Assembly (NCBI RefSeq): GCF_042186555.1 | Contig: NC_133324.1 | Location: 225,187,145 to 225,251,144, forward strand | DNA from: Aquarana catesbeiana | Taxonomy: Eukaryota > Chordata > Amphibia > Anura > Ranidae | Reading direction: 5' to 3' | DNA: 64,000 nt | Shown: in pieces, positions 1 through 11,644 of the stretch | How the letters are laid out: every line of letters begins with the position of its first letter | Numbering within the stretch: position 1 is the first letter of the stretch | Made by a program: the position numbers and the translations under genes | Notes under the pieces: generated by a model | What the model was told of the DNA's origin: nothing | The model's database searches: none | What the model saw: the letters and a program-made list of their open reading frames with translations, nothing else

Positions 1-280
1 TTTACTAGACCGAGTGCTTCCGTTTAGTTTTTGCTTATGAGCATGCGTCGTTTTTTTGTCCGTCGGACTAGCATACAGACGAGCGGACTTCGGGGTCCGT
101 CGTAGTTACGACGTAAAGATTTGAAGCATGCTTCAAATCTAAAGTCCGTCGGATTTGAGGCTAAAAAAGTCCGTTGAAAGTCCGGAGAAGCCCACACACG
201 ATCGGATTACCAGCCAGCTTTAGTCCGTCAGCGTCCGTTGGACTTTTGTAGACGAAAAGTCCGACCGTGTGTACGCGGCA
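1..280. repeat. Truncated PIF/Harbinger-type MITE (right end)
   Basis: The sequence ends at 280 with gtccgaccgtgtgtacgcggca followed by taa, the same terminal motif (inverted form of tgcc..gtacacacggtcgg) that ends the complete MITEs at 984-1417 and 50217-50650. The left end lies outside the window. Motifs such as gtccgtcgga recur through the body in both orientations. A perfect 24-bp palindrome centred on gaagcatgcttc sits at 117-140. No coding capacity is visible. Assignment to PIF/Harbinger rests on the TTA duplications of the related complete copies. Confidence 0.6.
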
Positions 281-295
281 TAATAGTAAAAGGTA

Positions 296-690
296 AACAG
301 AGCAAACATAGTCAAAATATAGCCAGAGTTCGGTAACAAGAACGGATAGTCAGACAAGCCAGGGCGTCAGGGAGCCAGGGATCAGCGTACTTCAGGACAA
401 GCCAGGAAATCAGGAAACTGGAGAATCAGCGTAGTGGAACAGCAAGCAGGATCAGGAACCAGAAGGGACGTCAGCCAAGCAAGTCTTTCACAGGTACACA
501 GGAGAGAGTCTCTGATATGTTGACCAGGCGAAGGCAAAGAGGATCTGGACTGAACAGCTTAAGTAGCCAGCAGGATTGACAAGCAGGATATCATCACTAG
601 GTGAGTCACTGTGGAAAGATTAGAGCTGGCAATTAACCGACAGCTGGGTAGCCTGCTCTGAGAAGGAAGGACTGAGACCAGCCCTGACAC
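296..690 (-). repeat. Diverged LTR fragment of a sushi-type retrotransposon
   Basis: The stretch shares ordered short blocks with the LTRs at 11645-12387 and 16747-17506, for example gagttcggtaacaa and gtcagacaagccaggg against gagttcggcaacagg and gtcagacaagccgggt, plus repeated 'caggaac' and 'actggaga' motifs typical of those LTRs. No matching internal region lies next to it, so it is a solo or truncated LTR. It abuts the Tc1 fragment starting near 697. Boundaries are approximate and the match is by eye. Confidence 0.4.
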
Positions 691-772
691 TGGGTCATTC
701 TAACACATGAATATGCTTTGATCTAAACCATTTCATTGTAGCTCTGGCTGAATGTTTAGGGTCGTTATCCTG

Positions 773-1880
773 CTAGAAGGTGAACCTCTGTCCCAGTCTC
801 AAGTCTTTTGCAGACTCTAATGGATTTTCTTCTAAGATTGCCCTGTATTTGACTCCATCCATCTTCCCATAAACTCCGACCAGCTTCCCTGTCCCTGCTG
901 GAGAAAAGTATCCCCACAAAGTTATGTTGCCACGACCATGTTTCATGGTGGGGATGATGTGTTCAGGGTGATATGCAGTCTTATAGGGCGTACACACGGT
1001 CGGACTTTGTTCGGACATTCCGACAATAAAATCCATGGATTTTTTCCGACGGATGTTGGCTCAAACTTGTCTTGCATACACACGGTCACACAAAGTTGTC
1101 GGAAAATCCGATCGTTCTGAACGCGGTGACGTAAAACACGTACGTCGGGACTATAAACAGGGCAGTGGCCAATAGCTTTCATCTCTTTATTTATTCTGAG
1201 CATGCGTGGCACTTTGTCCGTCGGATTTGTGTACACACGATCGGAATTTCCGACAACGGATTTTGTTGTCGGAAAATTTTATCTCCTGCTGTCCAACTTT
1301 GTGTGTCGGAAAATCCGATGGAAAATGTCCGATGGCGCCCACACACGGTCGGAATTTCCGACAACACGCTCCGATCGGACATTTTCCATCGGAAAATCTG
1401 ACCGTGTATACGGGGCATTAGTGTTCCACCACACATAGCGTTTTGCTTTTAGGCCAAAAAGTTCAATTTTGGTCTCAACTGACCAGAGCACCTTCTTCCA
1501 CATGTTTGCCGTGTCCCCCACATGGCTTCTCACAAACTGCAAATGGGATTTCTTATGGTTTTCTTTCAACAATGGCTGTCTTTTTGCCACTCTTTCATAA
1601 AGGCCAGATTTGTGGAGTGCACAACTAATAGTTGTCCCATGGACAGATTCTCCAACCTGAGCTCTGGATCTCCGCAGCTCCTGCAGAGTTACAATGAGGC
1701 TCTTGGCTGCTTCACTGATTAATGCTCTCCTTGCCCGGGCTGTCAGTTTAGGTGGACTGCCATGTCTTGGTAGGTTTGCAGTTGTGTCATACTCTTTCCA
1801 CTTTCAGATGATGGATTGAACAGTGCTCCGTGAGATGTTCAAAGCTTGGGATATTTTTTTATAATCTTACCCTGCTTTAA
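773..1880 (-). pseudogene. Tc1-family transposase remnant
   Basis: The minus strand encodes a Tc1 DDE transposase in pieces. The segment at 773-983 contains HHIIPTMKHGRGNI-like text (seen as PEHIIPTMKHGRGN) followed by GTGKLVGVYGKMDGVKYR and ESAKDLRLGQRFTF, the region just before the second catalytic Asp. The part carrying that Asp and the Glu is gone with the truncated end. Beyond the MITE, 1421-1600 encodes MWKKVLWS-ETKIELFG, holding the first Asp region, where the expected D reads V (SVET). Further upstream (1620-1870) only a helix-turn-helix-like shadow remains, with stops. The normal length is about 340 aa. The gene is non-functional. Confidence 0.75.
984..1417. mobile_element. 434-bp PIF/Harbinger-type MITE with TTA duplication
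   Basis: The element starts tagggcgtacacacggtcgga and ends tctgaccgtgtatacggggca, which are imperfect terminal inverted repeats. It is flanked by TTA at 981-983 and 1418-1420, the 3-bp duplication typical of PIF/Harbinger. Internal copies of the cacacggtcggaatttccga motif occur in both orientations. It has no coding capacity. It has the same length (434 bp) as the copy at 50217-50650, which lies in the opposite orientation. It is inserted in a Tc1 transposase and is therefore younger than that copy. Confidence 0.8.
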
Positions 1881-2666
1881 CCTCCCTGACGGTATGAATA
1901 TGTCAGATTTTTGATGCTGAAATTGGCACATTGTTTCGCATGGAAATTTGGCGTAGGCCTGTAATTCTTAGGAATAACTCACTTAAATCTGTCCAAACAA
2001 GAGTCTAGTAGACATCCCGGGTATGATAAAGTTTGAAACACGAAATCATAAATTATAATATAATAAATAATTATCAAAAATAATAATAACATTTATTCAG
2101 TAATGTAATAAACTAAAAAATGCTGAAATGTGCTCAGTTGCAGAATTGTCACTGCCGTTACTCTCAGTGTTTGATAACGAAATTTCCCACGAATCACTAT
2201 CCCTCAATTCTGCAAGTGTTCTAATTTACTATCGCTGTTTTCTAGCTTGTCTAAAACTGCTTTTGATGTAAAGGGACACTTTTTGGTTGCTATGGACAAT
2301 CAAGTTTCCAGGCAGAAAGAACAGTATATATATTATAAAACTGCATGCAGGGCACTGGACAAAGCATTAGGGACAAAAGGGAGGTGAAATTATTACAGTA
2401 ATAATACAGTAACATAATCTGTAAGATTACATTGTACTGTATGTGTTTTGTGATTTGCACTTTTTGAATTTCCTGCCAGGCTCCGTCGCAGTGAATGGAG
2501 CCCGGCATACAGAGCATCGGGCGGAAAACACAGCCGCCGCACACAGCGGGGAGACATCGCAGGATCCCGGGGACAAGGTAAGTTACTTTCCCTAGATACT
2601 GCGATGCAGCCCCGAGTGTGGCTCTGGGCTACTGCTCTTGGTATGGAAAATTCACCCCGAGCCACA
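1881..2666. mobile_element. TTAA-inserted non-autonomous element (piggyBac-type MITE)
   Basis: The repeat begins cctccctgacggtatgaat directly after TTAA (1877-1880) and interrupts the Tc1 sequence, which resumes with cttctccacaactttatccc at about 2667. The 3' part (2555-2665) has a fold-back pair: gccccgagtgtggctctgggc against accccgagccacactt. The right TTAA is not preserved, so the right end seems lost or altered. I see no ORF of note. The piggyBac assignment comes from the TTAA site only. Confidence 0.5.
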
Positions 2667-3122
2667 CTTCTCCACAACTTTATCCCTGACCTGTCTGGTG
2701 TGTTCCTTGGCCTTCATGATGCTGTTTGTTCACAAAGATTCTCTAAAAAAACCTCTGAGATCTTCACAGAACAGTTGTATTTATAGTAAGAGGGGCTGAA
2801 CATAAATGCATGCCGCACTTTTCAGATATTTATTTGTAAAAGATTTTGAAAACCATTTATCATTTTCCATTTTGTGTTGGTCTATCACATAAAATCCCAA
2901 TAAAATACATTTATGTTTTTGGTTGTAACATGACAAAATGTGGAAAATTTCAGAGGGTTTGAATACTTTTTCAAGACACTGTACATAGCTCAATCTCATT
3001 GTTTGCTGATGATACAAAGCTAAGCATGGTAATAAGTTCACAGCAGAAAATAGAAACTTTTCAAGAGGATCTCAATAACATAAAGGGATGGGCAACAACT
3101 TAAAATATGAACGCAAGTTACT

Positions 3123-3302
3123 CAGTGGTTCTCAACTCCTGTCCTCAGGACCCACTAACAGGCCAGGTTTGCAAAATAACTGAAATACATCACAGGTGAT
3201 ATCAATTGCTGCTTAGTGATTGTAGTATTCTAGTCTGCATCTCCCCAAGCTAATACTTAAAATCTGGCCTGTTAGTGGGTCCTGAGGACAGGAGTTGAGA
3301 AG
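3123..3302. mobile_element. hAT-Charlie-like fold-back MITE
   Basis: Left end cagtggttctcaactcctgt matches the hAT-Charlie consensus start (cagtggttctcaa). The right arm at about 3259-3302 is the inverted copy, ending aggacaggagttgagaa. The arms are about 47 bp with few mismatches and surround a short spacer. The last bases of the right end are altered, so I cannot show an 8-bp target duplication. Confidence 0.65.
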
Positions 3303-3931
3303 GAGTAGTTGAGGGGGTCCTAGTAGACCATTGGCTCAAAAATGGCATGCAGTGTCGGGCTGCAGCAAGAAAAGCTAGTATACTATTAGCGTGCATAAAA
3401 AGGGTATTTACTCAAGATATTAGACCATGATTCTACCACTGTACAAAACTCTGGTCTGGCCACATGTTGAGTATGCCATCCAGTTCTGGTCATCAGTGCT
3501 CAGTAAGGATGTGCTGGAGAAAGTCCAGAGAGGAGCAACAAAGTTAAAAAGGCAGTGGAGGACCTCCAGTTACGAGGAACAAATACAAGCATTAAACTTA
3601 ATCACCTGGGAGAAGAGATGTTTAAAATGAGATATGATAGCAATATAAAAATATCTCAATAGGGATTCTAGCATAGGGAGAAAACTATTCAGTCTTGGTG
3701 AGCTTAAGAAGACACAAGGCCGCTCAATGAAGTTGGAGGAGAAGCGATTTAACCTTACACTTTGTAGGGTGTCCTTTACTGTCAGAGCAGTAAGGATGCG
3801 AAACTCCCTTCCACAATCGGTGGTGTCAGCAGAAAGTGTTGATAATTTAAAAAAACTCTATACAGGGATATGGGAAGTGGTACTGTCATAAACACCCACA
3901 CAGTTTGAACTGAATGGAGTACTGTCTTTAA

Positions 3932-4793
3932 CCACTTGCCAACCGCTGCACGCTGATATACATTGGCACAATGGCAGCGTTGGCAAATGGGCGTACCTGT
4001 ACGGGGATAGCAGGCACGTGCCGTCGGCATGACGGTGCCTGTGGCGATCGTGTCACGGAGCCTCATAATGGGAAAGTGCCTATGTAAACAAGGCATTTCC
4101 CCATTCTAGCTTGGTTCATGACAGAGATCACTGCTCCCTGTCATTGGGAGCAGTGTTTGCTGTCATGTGACTTGAAGCCCACCCCCCTCACAATAGGAAT
4201 CACTCCTTAGGACACACCTAACCCCTTCATCACCCCCTAGTGGTTAACCTCTTCACTGCCAGTGTCATTTACACAGTAATCAGTGCATTTTTATAGCACT
4301 GATCACTGTATAAATGACCATGGTCCCAAAATAGTGTCGAAAGTGTCCGATGTGTCCACCATAATGTCGCAGTCCCAATAAAAATTGCAGATCGCCGCCA
4401 TTACTAATAAAAACAAAATTAAAAATAAAAATGCCATAAAACTATCCCCTATTTTGTAGACGCTATAACTTTTGCGCAAACCAATCAATATAAGCTTATT
4501 GCGATTTTTTTTTTTTTTTTACCAAAAATATGTAGAAGAATGCATATTGGCCTAAAATGAGGGGGAAAAAATTTTTATATATTTTTGGAGGATATTTATT
4601 ATAGCAAAAAGTTTTAAAAAAATGTGTTTTTTTCAAAATTGTCGCTCTTTTTTTGTTTATAGCTCAAAAAATAAAAACCGCAGAGGTGATCAAATCTGTC
4701 TGACTGTGCAATTGTCAGTTAAAGCGACGCAGTGCCGAATCGCAAAAAGTGCTCTGATCAGGAAGGGGGTAAAATCTTCCAGGGCTGAAGCGA
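3932..4793. mobile_element. TTAA-flanked MITE (piggyBac type)
   Basis: The 862-bp sequence is bounded by TTAA at 3928-3931 and 4794-4797. It starts ccacttgccaaccgc and ends ggctgaagcga, short imperfect inverted ends. Its first bases resemble the start of the piggyBac remnant at 48059 (ccgcttgctgacc), so it may be mobilised by that family. The body has T-rich tracts and no credible ORF. It interrupts the 3' end of the LINE fragment. Confidence 0.65.
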
Positions 4794-4825
4794 TTAACCT
4801 TACCAACTATGTAACTATCTGCTGT

Positions 4826-6698
4826 ATTTAGGAGAAGGGATCCAAGAGTGCATCCTGCATCTAAAAGGAATGGCATGGGCGTGTCTACTGCCAGCTCCAG
4901 CTAAGTTAAGACTTTGGCAACCCTTGTGATAATGTCACAGGGGCAAAGAGAATTTAGGTGATATCAGAAGAAAGTAAGATACAAAAAGTACAGAGGCTAA
5001 AGCTACAAGGAAAAAGAGACAGACAAAAATTACAGAGATACAATAAGAATTTATTTATTTTAATAAGCTTAACTCTAAAATAAGCTAATATTGTCTAAAT
5101 TCAAGAGGGATGTGTATTCTTACTTAAATTGTGGTGTGCTTATTGTCTGTTTTCCTGGTGCGGATTTTCCCTCCGTTCCTGTCTAGTAAAATACTGCCCC
5201 CAAAACATAAAGTAAGGGGGAATGTATCTAATACAATAGTGCCCCATACAGAAGTGAACCCTGACAAGGTTTATATTGATAGTGAATGTAGGGCTCCATT
5301 ACACTGATGGTCAGTATAGTGTCCCTTTACATTTAGGTCAGTGGAAAAGAGACATTGGATATTGGATGTCCAGTAGTGGCACTTTATATTGGTAGCCAGT
5401 ATAGTACCTCATCACATTTATAGTCAGTGGAGAAATAAAAACCCTTAATTTGGATTTTAGTAGAAAACTGGCCCCTTATATTGGGGGTCAATGCTCGGGG
5501 ATGCCCTAGTGACCTCTAGAGGAAACCTGGCTGAGCGGACTTTTCATCTGTCATTAGCAGCTGGAAAATTAACTCATGTTTCCCCTTTTTTTTGGTAAGT
5601 AACAAATATAGGTACCAGTAAAATATATAAATGCTGCATTTATTCATTTACCACCGACTCAATTGCTGTCATTGCCATTCTAGGGTTCACCATAAATAAC
5701 TGGGATAGGGTAGAACAAGCCTCAGAATGTATAAATTACAGTAAAATATTCCTTATTATGTTTGTCCTCATTTGATTGTTTCAGGCTAAATGCAGAAATG
5801 GAACTGTAGAAGGAAGGGGCGCAGAGGATGCCAAGAGGAGTCAAAGGGTCCTTTAAGATTCTGCTTCCTCTTGTTTGGTGAACAATACAGTTTAAACAGT
5901 TAAAAGGTAGTTTCCTCCAGCAGCACATTCTAGCAGCTGGGGGGGGCAGGTACGGGCATTATTATTTAGGTGTGCCTAGGGAAGCATGACATCCAATATG
6001 GTCCATTAGGGACATACAGCAATAAAACCGCCAATGGAAGTTCTAAGTCTTCCACAGTTAATCCAAACTTAACAAAAAAAGTTGTCCTTTATGGGATTAT
6101 TCCATACAAGTATCAATAAATACACTAACCAGCTAAGGTTTAGAATTTTGCAGTTGGGAATTATGTAACAATTATCCAATACTTACTTTGAATATTATAA
6201 CTCTTTCAGTTGACAATAAATGTAACATTCTGTCACAAACACTTTAGCAAGACTTTCTATTTTCCATAAAAATAAGAAACTGTCTGTGCAGTTCTCTACA
6301 GTGCTTCCAAGCTGAGCTTTGTCAGCAGTACACAATGTATATTTATTAATCTAAAATTTCTGTATCAGAATACTGAATCACTGACACAAATATTTTGTGC
6401 CTCCTTTGTGCTGTGAAAAGAATACATGAATACAGAATTAATGGGTGTTTTTATAATGGCTTCTTGGAAAAAGTTCCAAATAATTGGCTCAATCTGTACT
6501 GCTTATAGTTAATATAATGTTTTTTGCAGAAGCCATGTACCCTAAGCATTGTAAAGGGGCACACACTTTTTCTATAGAAATATCTAAATCGGGTTATTTT
6601 GGTTCTGAGATCTTTGCTGCATGCTTTTGATTCCTGAACATGCAGTGGTACAGGGCTTATTTAGTCTCAAGGCTTAGCTCAGATTAGTGTTACACTTA
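4826..6698. other. No gene recognised
   Basis: Both strands carry frequent stops in all frames and only short ORFs. I see no transposon ends, arrays or RNA genes. A short G run lies at 5940-5947. Confidence 0.5.
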
Positions 6699-7035
6699 GG
6701 CCCCTTTCAAATAGGCTGTCAGATCAGGTCTGCCTATCTGTTTTTCAGGCAGACCTGATCAGACCCTCCAGTCTATTCTTTGGAGCAGCGGATTTCAGCC
6801 GACACCTGTCCCCATCTGTTCTGATCCTGTCCACCAAAAACAGACAGATAGTGGTCCTATTTCCCATACATCCGGCGGATAGGATGGCATCAGATGGAAG
6901 TGGTCAGGCTGTCCATTTTCATCCGATTGCCCCATAGAGGAGAGTGGGACTGTGTCTGTGTCTGCTTTGCATAGCGGAGTGGACACGGACCTGTCACCTG
7001 TCTGCTCAGTGGGGATCCGCGGAGAGATCCCCTGT
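6699..7035. repeat. Interspersed repeat starting 'aggcccctttca'
   Basis: The block beginning taggcccctttcaaatagg contains an internal inverted pair, gatcaggtctgcctatctg against caggcagacctgatc, at about 6723-6762, and a run of short words around ccgatc and gacagat. The expected inverted right end is not visible, so it is probably a truncated MITE. Confidence 0.35.
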
Positions 7036-7477
7036 TTAGCAAGTGGATTATTTACTAAAAAAGTGCCTGTTGTTAATCAAGATCATGCTAAAATTACACA
7101 CTTAACCAAATGAATCACTTCCACTTCTTCTCTTCTTCCCTGCCTGCCTCTGAAGGCAAAAAGATTTGTGCTTTCTCTATAGAAAGTCCATAATGCTCTG
7201 TGAATACAATGTCACAAGTGCACCCTGAATTAAATATTTCTTTGTAAAGCAAAGATTACATATAAATCATAAAAATATAGTGAATTTAAAATGATTGTTA
7301 AAAAAAAAAAACTAAGGTGGGGCAGGAGGCGGAGCCTAGCAGAGCAGACATGCATTGTTAGAGCTCCACACCGCTGAGGAGAGAAGAGAAGGACAAAGCG
7401 GAGCCTGCAGGCTCAAAAGGTATCCATTTGAACCTTTTTGCCCCAGGAAACAAACTGTGAAAGTTTGGGCAGGAAAT

Positions 7478-8545
7478 ATGGTACTGGGAGGAAACCGTGG
7501 CAGAAATAAAAATCACCTCACAAAGAGCTCACAGGCACTCACTGCAGCTGAAGCAGCTCCAGTCACCTCACAAGATACAGCATCAGGGCGCTCTCACAGA
7601 CAGAAAATGTCACAGCAAGACTCTCCATTTGAGTCAGATACAGAACAAATCCTCTCACAAACTTCTCCACAAGCCTCCTCAGCATCCCCAGTAATATTAT
7701 TACAATTTGAAAAGATGCTTCATAAGGCTTTAAAACAAACCTCAGACCAAATAACAAAAAGCCTAACCAAAGAAATAAGAGAGCTGGGAAACCGCACCGC
7801 AGCCTTAGAAATAAAAATGGATGAAATTGAAATTACAACCCAAGAAAATATAACAGAATTGGAACAATTAAAAAAAGAGAATTTAATACTTCAAACTAAG
7901 CTCGAAGATTACGAAAATAGAGCCAGACGTTCAAACTTGCGCATAAGGGGAATACCTGAAACTGTGACAGACCTGCAATCTACTATTACTGCTCTATTAC
8001 AAGAACTAAAGCCAGATATCCCTATTGAACGTTTAGAACTGGACAGAGTACACAGAGCCCTCACAGCCAAAAAGAAAGATGGACCCCCACGTGATATAAT
8101 CACAAAATTTCATTATTACAGAACGAAAGAACAAATACTAATTGCTGCAAGAGAAAAAAAGGAACTTAATTTTCAAGGACACAATTATCAAATTTTTGCT
8201 GACCTATCCCAACTTACTATTACTAAAAGACGATCCATGAAACCCCAACTAATGGAACTGCAACACCACAACATTATGTATCAATGGGGCTTCCCCTTTT
8301 CAGTCAGATTTAACTACCAAGGTACAATTTACAGAAGCAGATCAGCAGATGAACTACAACAAACCCTTTTAAAATTAAATCTGACAGAACCCACAAGCAG
8401 CAACACTCCCACACGCAGAAGAATGGCATCATCTTCACCTTCAGGCAGCACCCAGAAAATTTCAGAACAAAATGGGAATCATCATTCTCACAAAAGAGGC
8501 CGTTATGCCACATCATCCATGGACCAAGAAGATTCAATGGACTGA
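7478..8545 (+). CDS. L1 ORF1 RNA-binding protein
   Basis: A 355-aa open frame from the first in-frame ATG, which has A at -3 and G at +4; the frame stays open upstream to 7355 but without an ATG. The product coats L1 RNA and acts as a nucleic-acid chaperone in the ribonucleoprotein. In order: a Ser/Gln-rich N-terminus, a predicted coiled coil at about residues 75-145 (heptads through ELGNRTAALEIKMDEIE), the hallmark ENRARRSNLRIRGIPE at 146-161 opening the RRM, the RVHRA motif, PRDIITKFHYY near 204-214, and the C-terminal domain with QIFADLSQLTITKRR and YQWGFPFSVRF. A Ser/Arg/His-rich tail ends it. No stops or frameshifts are visible. Length fits L1 ORF1 proteins (about 330-400 aa). Confidence 0.92.
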   Translation: MVLGGNRGRNKNHLTKSSQALTAAEAAPVTSQDTASGRSHRQKMSQQDSPFESDTEQILSQTSPQASSASPVILLQFEKMLHKALKQTSDQITKSLTKEIRELGNRTAALEIKMDEIEITTQENITELEQLKKENLILQTKLEDYENRARRSNLRIRGIPETVTDLQSTITALLQELKPDIPIERLELDRVHRALTAKKKDGPPRDIITKFHYYRTKEQILIAAREKKELNFQGHNYQIFADLSQLTITKRRSMKPQLMELQHHNIMYQWGFPFSVRFNYQGTIYRSRSADELQQTLLKLNLTEPTSSNTPTRRRMASSSPSGSTQKISEQNGNHHSHKRGRYATSSMDQEDSMD

Positions 8546-9491
8546 CATCCTAATTCCTGATATCTCTTCATTTATTATACTAAGAGATGGTTCTCTATAA
8601 AAAACCTGTATTTATAACTGAATGTAACTGCATTCTGATAGTCACACACTGTGTGGAATCATGTTACATTCCAGTTATATTTCTTATTACTTCTGATTCA
8701 TATAGCCTTAGAATATATAAGTGAAATAAGGAAATTCTTGTTCAGTTATATATTATCAGGTAATAACAATAGATTTATTACTTTTTAGGACAAATATGTT
8801 CAATAATCCAGAAGTAATGGAAGCTTTTTCTTTCTTTTCTTAAAACAAATATATTATTACCTAACTAGTTCCTAGAATTATGTTTTTGTTTATTCCAATC
8901 TGAAGCAATACAACCTCAAGTTTATGAGTTAACATATCTAAACAGTTACATATGAATAAAATATGTAATTGTTTACTCTAAAAGGGTTAAAATCCCAAAA
9001 TAATTCAAACTATCTTCATCAATACCAAAGTTATTAACAGTACCTTTCTAACTGAATTATTTAGCCTAGGGCAAGACTAACCATATACAACCACCCTGGA
9101 ATAAATAATTTCAACAAAAACTATATTCTGCATTCCAATTAATGAAACATCATTTTGATGTCTTTTGACATAGCACTTCTCTCCTGTAAGCGGAAGATCC
9201 GTGTACCCCCATTAGCCCTCCTCATTCTCCCAACCATATTATGTGGGAGTGTGACGAAGGCACTTATTCCCCTGAGAGAGATATTTATTCTCTTTCACGG
9301 GTAAATTGTGATTACTTGCAAAAAATAATTTATACAATGTATCATCTAATCTCATATGTTTTTTGTTTACTCTTTACTCCAGAATTCACTGGTTTCTTTT
9401 CTATCTATTCATCTCTTCAGTCCACACAGGTTGATCTGCGCAGTCAGCTCTGCATAACAAAAAGTAAGTCAAAACTATTTGATCTATTGCC
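8546..9491. other. L1 inter-ORF spacer
   Basis: AT-rich sequence between the two L1 ORFs, with no ORF I would call a gene. It is far longer than the spacer of mammalian L1 elements. How ORF2 is translated across it cannot be told from the sequence. Confidence 0.6.
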
Positions 9492-11644
9492 ATGGCAACA
9501 CTGAATATACTTTCCCTGAATGTTCAGGGAATAAATGTCCCTCAAAAAAGGACCAAAGCCTTCCGTACTTTCCATAACAAAAAGGCTCACATAGTATGCC
9601 TCCAAGAAACACACTTCACCAAAGATTCTACTCCAAAATATATTTCTCCTTTTTATCAACAAATTTACACGGCTTCTGCCTGTACCAAGCAAAGGGGGAC
9701 TCTAATTGCATTTCACCGATCCACACCATTCACCTTATCATCAGAAATTAAAGACCCAGAAGGTAGATACCTGATACTCATGGGTTATATAATGGATACA
9801 GCAATCACGGTGATTTCCTACTACGCTCCTAACAAACAACCTACACCATTCCTCTCACATATATTACAAGTGATTAATACACACAAAATAGGAACAGTGA
9901 TAATGTGTGGGGATTCGAACCAGGTCCTCCTCCCATTTCTAGATAAATCACCTTTTACACCATCCAAAATAACCTCTAGATTACCTTTTTCTCAACTTCT
10001 TTCCAAATACAATCTGGTAGATTCGTGGAGAGAAAGTAACCCAATGAAAAAGAAATTCACTTATTTCTCGCACCCTCATCAAACCTTCACCAGAATAGAT
10101 CATATTTTTCTAACAATAGGAATGATACCAGAAATTATTGCATCAGATATAATTCCGATTCCGTGGTCTGACCATAATGCAGTATACACTACTATAGCCT
10201 CAGCCATACCAAAAGCGCATGACCCAACGTGGTACTTACCGGACATAATGCTCAAACACCCACTACATCAGATGGCCATTGAACAAGCTTTAAAGGAATA
10301 CATATCAATTAATAATACAACAGACATCTCCCCAATAACACTGTGGGAAGCTCATAAGCCTGTCTTGCGTGGTACAATACAAAGACAAATGGCACTATTT
10401 AAACGGGAACGCAAAAATCTAGCAAAAAAACTAGAACTCAATTTTAATGCAGCCTACATATCATTTCAAGATAATCCATCTCAGAGTACAAAATCTCATC
10501 TGGAAAAATCTAGATTGGAATACGATCTATTTCTCACTGAGTCAGTTGATAAATCCCTCAAACGCTCCAAACACAATTTCTACATGAATACAAACAAACC
10601 AGGTACATATTTGGCTCGGGCATTAAATTCAACTAACAAATCTTTCAAACCAATACGTTTGAAATTATCAAAAAATGTTTACACTTGTAATCCAGTTAAA
10701 ATAGTCCATAAATTTCACTCACATCTCGCAACTTTATACAAAACAAACAATGAATTTAATCCTACAGAGGCTGAATCCTTCTTCTCAAAAATAACCTTAC
10801 CTGAGTTATCTCAGAATCAAAAAAGCAGTTTGGATGAGCCTATAACTATAGATGAAGTTGCTAACGCCATAAAAGACCTAAAACTTAACAAAAGACCAGG
10901 CCCAGACGGCTACTCGGCTTTATACTATAAAACATTCTCAGAAATACTCTCTCCCATTCTCACTGAAACTTTTAACAAACTTCTAGATGGACATTCTTTT
11001 CGGCAAGAAACACTAATGGCAATTGTTTGTATGATCCCAAAACCCCTTTCTGATGATACTTCCTGTGTGAATTATCGGCCTATCTCTCTGTTAAACCTCG
11101 ATATTAAATTATTAGCAAAAATAATAGCAAAGCGCCTCAATAGCATTATAGGAAAATTAATACATAGAGATCAAGTAGGCTTCATGCCAAATAGACAGGC
11201 AGGCGATAATATACGCAGGGCAGTGTTATTGGCACATATTGCTAAAAAACGGAAAAGCCCTTTATGTTTTCTATCTCTCGATATTAAGAGGGCATTTGAC
11301 ACAGTATCCTGGCAATATATGCAATATTCATTACAAAAATGGGGTTTTGGATCCCACTTTTTAACATGGATCAAAGCATTATATAATAAACCCAAAGCCT
11401 ATATAAAATATGCTGGATACAAATCTGAAGCCTTTAATATCGAAAGAGGTACCCGACAGGGTTGCCCGTTATCTCCCTTATTATTTGCCCTTATACTCGA
11501 ACCCATGGCCCAATACATCAGAACAAACCAAACTATAACTGGCATTGAAGTAGGAGGTATTACACACAAATTATGTATATTTGCAGACGATATATTACTT
11601 TTTCTATCATCACCACAGGTCTCTGGTCCTAACTTAATACCAGC
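9492..11644 (+). pseudogene. L1 ORF2, N-terminal part: endonuclease and reverse transcriptase
   Basis: ORF2 starts at ATGGCAACA. Residues 1 to about 235 form the APE-type endonuclease that nicks target DNA: LSLNVQGIN, CLQETHF (catalytic Glu), a GDSN motif in place of the usual GDFN, and the catalytic SDHNAVY. The reverse transcriptase follows: CVNYRPISLLNLDIKLLAKI, GFMPNRQ, LDIKRAFDTVSW, RGTRQGCPLSPLLFAL, and the active site FADD at residues 697-700. The frame is open until an LTR retrotransposon enters at codon 718, seventeen codons after FADD. Beyond that point the frame reads 36 codons of LTR sequence and stops near 11753. The remaining part of ORF2 is at 17512-19150. Confidence 0.92.
11640..11644. 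other. Target-site duplication CCAGC (left copy)
   Basis: CCAGC here and at 17507-17511 directly flank the LTR element. Five bases is the usual duplication size for Ty3/gypsy integrases. Confidence 0.9.

Larger units (their letters stand above)
697..2990 (-). mobile_element. Tc1-like DNA transposon, 5' truncated and twice interrupted
   Basis: The right end (2967-2990) reads gaatactttttcaagacactgta, the inverted form of a Tc1 terminus. The left terminus is missing, so the copy begins inside the transposase gene. Two younger insertions split it: the MITE at 984-1417 and the TTAA element at 1881-2666. Deleting the MITE and one TTA joins gcagtc-TTA-gtgttcc, which restores continuous transposase-like sequence. 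After 2666 it continues into the antisense 5' part of the gene and the non-coding end. The sequence directly beyond it belongs to a LINE fragment, so the Tc1 probably sits in that LINE. Confidence 0.8.
2990..4825 (+). pseudogene. CR1/L2-like LINE reverse transcriptase fragment and 3' end
   Basis: Pieces of one non-LTR retrotransposon lie on the plus strand around two insertions. At about 3005-3100 the frame reads FADDTKLSMV...FQEDLNNIKGWA, the catalytic A-box of the reverse transcriptase. At 3427-3630 an open segment reads LYKTLVWPHVEYAIQFWS and EKVQRGATKL, the thumb region that follows it. The tail reaches actatgtaactatctg near 4820, resembling the short 3' repeats of this family. A hAT MITE (3123-3302) and a TTAA MITE (3932-4793) interrupt it. 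Numerous stops make it dead. The clade name is tentative. Confidence 0.65.

Noticed and set aside
7355..7477. Extension of L1 ORF1 to 7355
   Set aside because: The frame is open there but has no ATG; the first in-frame ATG is 7478 with a favourable context.
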